From Streptomyces toyocaensis (GTDB taxonomy: Bacteria; Actinomycetota; Actinomycetes; Streptomycetales; Streptomycetaceae), in assembly GCF_000725125.1 (NCBI RefSeq), contig NZ_JFCB01000013.1, positions 1-64,000 of the forward strand: 64,000 nucleotides of DNA, given 5' to 3'. Shown piece by piece: positions 59,350-64,000 of the stretch. Every line of letters begins with the position of its first letter. Position 1 is the stretch's first letter. Made by a program: the position numbers and the translations under genes. The notes beneath the pieces were generated by a model. The model saw only the letters and a program-made list of their open reading frames with translations, was not told where the DNA came from and did not search any database.

Positions 59350-61221
59350 TCAGCCGGCGAGGAACCCGCCCAGATGGGGGAGGAACAGCAGCAGCGCCCA
59401 GCCCAGCGGCACGAGCGCGACGAGCCCCGTCGCCAGCGGCAGGGCGGCGGTGTGCAGTGCCCGGTGCACGGGGACTGCGGCGGATCGCGCGGCCTCGCGG
59501 ACGTGCAGGGCACTGACCGCAAGCGTCACCGTGCCGTAGGCCACGGCCCCGAGGAGGCAGAGGAACACATAACCGGTCGCGGGGCCGGACGGCTCCCCGG
59601 CGAGCGCCGCGCCGGACAGCCCGACGGTGATCAGGAGGTAGGGGAGGACCAGGCGCAGCGGCAGCGGCTCCCACCCGTCGCGGGCCTTGGGCGTCACCTT
59701 GAAGACGACCGCCTTCGGCCGCACTCGCTGCACCAGGGCCGCCGCCACCCCCCACGCCACGTACGGCCAGCGCGTCAGACCGAACAGCCAGCCCTCCCAG
59801 CTCAGCAGCGGCGCGTCGACGGGCCGCAGCAGTCCGCGCCGGCGCAGCAGCAGGGTGAGCAGGACCAGGAAGAACGACATGGCCCAGAAGTGCAGGAGGA
59901 AGGCGCCGTAGTGGACGTTGATCCACGGGATGCCGGTGACGGCGGCGACCGGCGGCAGCAGCAGACCGCTGGTGGTGGTGAGGGCCAGGAGCGGATAGTA
60001 CGAGAGGGCGAACCCGAACCGGATCCTGAGCAGGCCGGGCATGCGCCGCAGGTGCTTCGGGAGCATGCCCAGCAGCATCACCATCAGGCTCCGCGACCAC
60101 TGGAACTCCTGCGTCACCATGGCTGCGAAGGTGAGGGGACCGTCGCCGTGCGCCTCGGCGTCGATGGCGAAGGCACCGTGCCAGCCGGCCGAGTTGAGCA
60201 GGAAGCTGGTCGAGAAGTCCTCGGCCAGCTCGGGTCCCAGACCTCCGATGTCGCGCAGGGCCCGGGTCCGGACGGCGTAGTGCGAACCGATGCACAGAGG
60301 TGCCAGGCCGTCGGTGTGACCGAGTTGCATCGGTCCGTGGAAGGTGGCCTCGCGGTGCAGCCTTCCCCGGGCCGACCAGGATGTACGGGTGTTGGCGTCG
60401 CACACGCTGGGGGCGGCCACGTAACCCACCGCCGGATCGGCGAACGGCCGGACCACTTCCCTCAGATAGCCGGGGCCCGGCACGTGGTCGACGTCGAGTT
60501 GGGCCACCACGTCATAGTCCCGGTATCCCCAGTGGTCGTAGAAGTGGGCGAGGTTGCCCTCCTTGCACCGGGTGCGCCGGGGCCATGTGTCCCGGTGGTA
60601 CGACGTGACACCGCGCCTGCAGGACACACGCACCCCGTGGGCGGCGCACCAGTGCAGGATCTCCTCGTCCGGGTCCTCGTCGCACAGCCAGACGTCGTAA
60701 GGATGTGGGAAGTCCTGGCTCAGCATGGCGCGCAGGGTGGTGCGGGCGACAGCCCAGGGCTCCGACGGCGCCCGGGTCACCACGAAGGCGGTCCGCAGCC
60801 GGGGCACCTGGACGGCGGGATCGACGGAGCGCAGCCGCATCACCACCGCGACGAAGTACAGCGGTAGCAGCGACAGGTACAGCAGGAGTGCGCTGTTCAC
60901 GGCGAACCCGGCCCAGCCGACCCGGTGCTCCGGGCGCAGCCACCACTCCCAGAAGCAGATCAGGGCGACCAGCCAGCACAGCGCCAGCAGGCCCGTCTTC
61001 GCCCGGTCCGGCGGGCGCAGCCGGGGAACCCACAGCCCTGACCCCAGGGTGCGCGCGGGGCGCGGCCTGCCGAAGACCGGTCCGTCGGCCGGCATGCCGA
61101 CGACATTGCCCGCCGACAGGGTCATCAGGTGGGTCTTCAGCGTCTCGTCGGCCGTTTCCGCTTCGTACGGACTCTCGTCGAGGACGGTGCCGACCGCGGG
61201 GCCGGGGTCGTTCTGCGTCAC
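59350..61221 (-). CDS. membrane family-2 glycosyltransferase (cellulose-synthase-like)
   Basis: GTG 61219-61221 shares four bases (GTGA) with the end of the preceding decarboxylase-like gene; 623 aa. Two N-terminal membrane helices, a cytosolic GT2 domain, then about six C-terminal helices. Catalytic marks: VWLCDEDPDEE (about 173), AQLDVDHVPG (Asp243, Asp245), LAEDFSTS (Asp335, general base) and VTQEFQWSRSL at 371-375 where processive synthases have QxxRW, here QxxQW. The layout fits a processive polysaccharide synthase/translocase. PilZ is not evident. It would use UDP-sugars made by its neighbours to build and export a glycan. Confidence 0.9.
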   Translation of the reverse strand: MTQNDPGPAVGTVLDESPYEAETADETLKTHLMTLSAGNVVGMPADGPVFGRPRPARTLGSGLWVPRLRPPDRAKTGLLALCWLVALICFWEWWLRPEHRVGWAGFAVNSALLLYLSLLPLYFVAVVMRLRSVDPAVQVPRLRTAFVVTRAPSEPWAVARTTLRAMLSQDFPHPYDVWLCDEDPDEEILHWCAAHGVRVSCRRGVTSYHRDTWPRRTRCKEGNLAHFYDHWGYRDYDVVAQLDVDHVPGPGYLREVVRPFADPAVGYVAAPSVCDANTRTSWSARGRLHREATFHGPMQLGHTDGLAPLCIGSHYAVRTRALRDIGGLGPELAEDFSTSFLLNSAGWHGAFAIDAEAHGDGPLTFAAMVTQEFQWSRSLMVMLLGMLPKHLRRMPGLLRIRFGFALSYYPLLALTTTSGLLLPPVAAVTGIPWINVHYGAFLLHFWAMSFFLVLLTLLLRRRGLLRPVDAPLLSWEGWLFGLTRWPYVAWGVAAALVQRVRPKAVVFKVTPKARDGWEPLPLRLVLPYLLITVGLSGAALAGEPSGPATGYVFLCLLGAVAYGTVTLAVSALHVREAARSAAVPVHRALHTAALPLATGLVALVPLGWALLLFLPHLGGFLAG

Positions 61222-62243
61222 GACGCGGTGGCGGTCGCGCCGGCCGCGCGGGACTCGGCGGCGACACCGTCCTGCTGACCGCCGCGGATCGCCTCCAGTG
61301 CGGCGGCGACATTGCCGGGCCGGGCCGCGAACCACCGCACCGTCCGCAGCAGACCGTCCTCGATGCCCACTTCCGGGCACCAGCCCAGACGCTCCCATGC
61401 CCGGATGATCTGCGGCCGGCGACGGGTCGGGTCGTCGACGGGCAGCGGATGGAACTGGATGCCGGCTGTCGACTCCGTCAGGCCGAGGACCAGTTCCGCG
61501 AGTTGCAGAACCGTCAGCTCGACGGGATTCCCGAGATTCACCGGGCCGGGCTCGTCGTGGTCGAGCATGGCGAGAATTCCACGTACCAGGTCGTCGACAT
61601 AACAGAAACTGCGTGTCTGCTTTCCGTCGCCGTAGACGGTCAGCGGATCTCCCCCGAGGGCCTGGACGATGAAACTGGAGACGACCCGGCCGTCGTGCGG
61701 ACGCATGCGCGGGCCGTAGGTGTTGAAGATCCGGATGATCCCCGTGTTCGTGCCGTGGTACGACCGGTGGGCCTGTGTCAGCGCCTCGGCGAACCGCTTC
61801 GCCTCGTCGTAGACACTGCGCGGGCCGACGGGATTCACATGTCCCCAGTACGTCTCGTCCTGAGGATGCACCTCGGGGTCTCCGTAGACCTCGCTCGTGG
61901 AGGCGAGGACGAAGCGGGCACCGTGCTGCGAGGCGAGACGGAGCGCGTTCTCCGTACCTCGGCTGCCCACGGCGAGCGTCTCCAGCGGACGTCTCAGGTA
62001 GTCGGGCGGCGAGGCGGGACTGGCCAGATGCGCGACCGCGTCCACGGCTCCCCGGACGTCGGTCGACCGGCTGACGTCGCAACGGACGAGTTCGAAGGCG
62101 GGATCGGAGAGGAACGCGGCGACGTTCGCCGGATCTCCGGTGGAGAAGTCATCGAGACACACGACCTTGTCACCACGCCGGAGGAGCGCTTCGCAGAGAT
62201 GCGATCCCAGGAAACCGCCGCCACCCGTAACAGCCACACGCAT
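61218..62243 (-). CDS. NAD-dependent sugar epimerase/UDP-glucuronate decarboxylase-like protein
   Basis: 341 aa from ATG 62241-62243, six bases after GAGGAG. Extended SDR: VAVTGGGGFLGSHLCEALLR, CLDDFSTGDPANVAAFLSD, VDAVAHLASPASPPDYLRRP, LASTSEVYGDPEVHPQDETY, WGHVNPVGPRSVYDEAKRFA (Tyr/Lys YDEAK) and IIRIFNTYGPRMRPHDGRVV. The PASPPDY, EVHPQ, NPxGPRxxYDEAKRxAE pattern is that of UDP-glucuronate decarboxylase (UXS), giving UDP-xylose from UDP-GlcA. First gene of the operon that ends in ugd, which makes its substrate. The Ala/Thr-rich tail is dispensable-looking. Confidence 0.9.
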   Translation of the reverse strand: MRVAVTGGGGFLGSHLCEALLRRGDKVVCLDDFSTGDPANVAAFLSDPAFELVRCDVSRSTDVRGAVDAVAHLASPASPPDYLRRPLETLAVGSRGTENALRLASQHGARFVLASTSEVYGDPEVHPQDETYWGHVNPVGPRSVYDEAKRFAEALTQAHRSYHGTNTGIIRIFNTYGPRMRPHDGRVVSSFIVQALGGDPLTVYGDGKQTRSFCYVDDLVRGILAMLDHDEPGPVNLGNPVELTVLQLAELVLGLTESTAGIQFHPLPVDDPTRRRPQIIRAWERLGWCPEVGIEDGLLRTVRWFAARPGNVAAALEAIRGGQQDGVAAESRAAGATATAS

Positions 62244-62730
62244 GAATGCTCCTCGATCGACCGATGAGTTCCATCACTCCGCCCGACACGGGAAGGGAAA
62301 GGGGCCGTTTACCGGGGCAGGAGACGGCTCGCGTGGGAGTCGCGAATAGACCGTATAATCATTCGTCGGATTTCCTGTGGAAAGGTGCGTCCCACTGCGC
62401 CGACCGGCCGGTACCGCGAACGGGGGAAGCCGCGCCGCGTTCACCGCCGCCGCGTTGGCCCCGGCCGGGCGTGCGCCCGAGAGGTTTCATCCCTGAGTGT
62501 GAAGGCCGTCCGGGGCGGGCGGCCGGTTCCGGTGCCGCGGCCGGATCTCGTCCACCACGACGGCATTCGGCCAACACTCCACCGGTTCGCCTCTCCCGGA
62601 CAACCGGACGGCCGGCCCGTTCCTCTCACTGCGGGGGCACAGCAAGAGCTCTCAGCGTGCCGGCTCGACGAACATCCCGACCGAGTCGCGCCGGCTGCTC
62701 CTGCTCACAGCAACGGAAGACGAGGGAACG
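62244..62730. other. 487-bp divergent intergenic region of the glycan locus
   Basis: Between the operon start (62243, minus) and the lysyl-oxidase-like gene (62731, plus). A lower-GC stretch at about 62340-62375 contains TATAAT (62354-62359, plus strand) without a good -35 element, the only clear promoter-like spot. The remainder is GC-rich and shows no convincing coding frame. Confidence 0.5.
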
Positions 62731-64000
62731 ATGACCAGAACGCGCACCGCCCGGCTGTGGCGTCCGCTGTCAGCCGGTGCCGTGGCCGTCGCCGTGACGG
62801 CCGGCATCGCGGCCGCTGCGCCGGAGCGGGTGAAGGCGGAGGCGGGCCCCGAGCTGAGCCTTGTCGCGGCGACCTCTTCGGTGACGCTCACCTCCTGGAA
62901 GGAGGATCCGGGTGTGTACTTGGACATCGGTACGTACCTCACCGCCGAGGGGATGCCGCTGGAGCTCAAGGTGACCCGGAAGTCCTACAAGGACCCGGTG
63001 ACCGTCACCCAGACCGTGTACGAGGGCGGCAAGGCCAAGGTCAGGAAGTTGCCCGTGGGAACCGTGAAGGACTTCTCCGGGCTGCCCGGCTTCGTCGAGA
63101 TCACTCTCACCGACAAGGCCGGCAAGAAGGTTCTCCGCCGCACCGAGGACTTCTGCCCGAACAACGCCAGCGGCCGAGTGCGGCCCGACGCCCCCGCCAC
63201 CTCCAGGTATCCGGAGAGCTGCCCCACCAACCCCTTCACCCTCGGCTCCGTCTGGGGTGTCGAAAAGGGCTGGGCGGCGAACACCTACGCGGGCTCCTAC
63301 ACCGAGCCGGTCGAGCTGCCGGCCGGTACGTACACGGCCGAAGTCGGTGTGAGCAAGAAGTACCGCGACCTGTTCGGCATCGCCGACAAGGCGACCACGG
63401 TGAAGGTGACCGTGGTGGAACGGAGCTTCGAGGAGGAAGAGGGCACCGCCGAGGCAGTGCCCCGGTCCGCGAAGGCCGGCGAGTACGCCGGGCACCATGC
63501 CGGTCACCGGGCGCCGGGCGCCCACACGGGGCACGGGCCGGGTCACGCCCCGGCTCCGGCTCAGGCCGCCGCGCCGGCGACGAGCGGAGCGGGGCCCTCG
63601 TACAACGTGGGCCACGGTCCGCTGACCGCCGCGCCGCCGGCCCTGCCGTGGGCGCTGAAGAGGAAGCAGCAGGCCGCGCTCTCCCCACAGGTCGGTGACA
63701 CCGGCGGCCAGACCGACGGGTCGCGCCAGGCGCCCGCCCTCACGCCACTGGCGAAGCGACCCGCCGGCAAGCCCGCCGTCCCTGACGTCCCCAAGCCGGA
63801 CCTGCGCTCTCTGCCGGCCTACGGCATCGTCGTCAGCGACGGCGACAAGGACATCCCGGGCAAGGATTATTTGGCGTTCAGCGCCAACGTGTGGAACGCC
63901 GGCCCGGCGCAGCTCGTGGTCGACGGGTTCCGCTCGCCCGGCAAGGCCACGATGGATGCGTACCAGTACTTCTACGATGCCAAGGGCAAGCAGGTCGGGT
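62731..64000 (+). CDS. secreted lysyl-oxidase-like protein, 3' end outside window
   Basis: ATG 62731 after GAGGGA; 423 residues lie in the window and the frame stays open to base 64000. A Sec signal peptide (LSAGAVAVAVTAGIAAAAPE) is followed by about 200 residues of beta-rich secreted domain with three Cys (EDFCPNN, PESCPTN among them). A low-complexity linker has clustered histidines (AGEYAGHHAGHRAPGAHTGH, GPGHAPAPAQ). Then KPDLRSLPAYGIVVSDGDKD, FSANVWNAGPAQLVVDGFRS and MDAYQYFYDAKGKQVG open the bacterial lysyl-oxidase fold, whose copper-binding histidines would lie beyond the edge. Predicted role: copper-dependent oxidation of extracellular amines. It is divergent from the glycan operon. 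Confidence 0.85.
   Translation, partial: MTRTRTARLWRPLSAGAVAVAVTAGIAAAAPERVKAEAGPELSLVAATSSVTLTSWKEDPGVYLDIGTYLTAEGMPLELKVTRKSYKDPVTVTQTVYEGGKAKVRKLPVGTVKDFSGLPGFVEITLTDKAGKKVLRRTEDFCPNNASGRVRPDAPATSRYPESCPTNPFTLGSVWGVEKGWAANTYAGSYTEPVELPAGTYTAEVGVSKKYRDLFGIADKATTVKVTVVERSFEEEEGTAEAVPRSAKAGEYAGHHAGHRAPGAHTGHGPGHAPAPAQAAAPATSGAGPSYNVGHGPLTAAPPALPWALKRKQQAALSPQVGDTGGQTDGSRQAPALTPLAKRPAGKPAVPDVPKPDLRSLPAYGIVVSDGDKDIPGKDYLAFSANVWNAGPAQLVVDGFRSPGKATMDAYQYFYDAKGKQVG

Noticed and set aside
1..64000. tRNA, rRNA, CRISPR, attachment site or origin
   Set aside because: None was recognised on reading both strands; absence is by eye, and a tRNA covariance-model scan would settle it.

Overview
The window is high-GC actinobacterial DNA that reads as Streptomyces. 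The evidence is GC-rich third codon positions throughout, frequent GTG starts, and gene families typical of that genus: many SpoIIE-type PP2C phosphatases, STAS anti-anti-sigma factors, RsbW-like ATPases, an N-terminal-HTH LuxR/NB-ARC regulator, DUF6328, a CmlR/Cmx-type chloramphenicol exporter, an ECF41 sigma factor and a cellulose-synthase-like glycosyltransferase locus. Genes are mostly single or in short operons and largely accessory, as in a chromosome arm. I see no rRNA, tRNA, CRISPR array, intact transposon or phage. Several gene remnants (DinB, RibD/DHFR-like, UppS, GNAT) point to local turnover.

Layout. 0-4.6 kb: 5' part of a MuiA/DUF4139 gene, a proline-rich membrane-anchored protein, DUF4190, DoxX and DinB proteins. 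4.7-12 kb: a partner-switching signalling block. It holds a STAS protein, a 1384-aa hybrid sensor (PAS, GAF, histidine kinase, receiver, PAS, GAF, PP2C phosphatase, RsbW-like ATPase) translationally coupled to a second STAS protein, then a PAS-GAF-PP2C phosphatase. 12-19 kb: small stress and membrane proteins (hemerythrin, GlsB/YeaQ), a VOC protein, a decayed reductase, an 11-residue-repeat protein, a Rieske/DUF2231 protein and DUF1360. 19-32.6 kb: a LuxR/NB-ARC regulator, a two-gene ABC exporter divergent from a GAF-PP2C phosphatase, AraC/MFS and AraC/RibD-like pairs, nadE, and an FAD oxidoreductase-ECF41 sigma operon with a plausible self-type promoter. 33-41 kb: an uppS remnant, aldo/keto reductase, CmlR-like exporter, a septum-formation lipoprotein, a small secreted protein with an M15-peptidase-like motif, BKACE, and a GlxA-type regulator divergent from a saccharopine-dehydrogenase-like protein. 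41-50.4 kb: carboxylesterase, RecQ, SDR, DUF6328, LysE, DinB, a Ser/Thr kinase, and a STAS/ATPase divergent pair. 50.4-51.4 kb is degraded DNA. 51.4-55 kb: an ArsR-rhodanese regulator between two MFS transporters.

55-64 kb is the most coherent pathway. An operon UDP-glucuronate decarboxylase-like -> processive membrane GT2 -> galE -> UDP-glucose dehydrogenase meets a convergent secreted beta-helix protein. It is divergent from a secreted lysyl-oxidase-like (copper) protein with a histidine-rich linker, which runs off the window. This looks like a locus for making, exporting and modifying an extracellular acidic or pentose-containing glycan. Together with the fused two-component/partner-switching sensor at 5.6-10 kb, it is the best candidate for an undescribed system.
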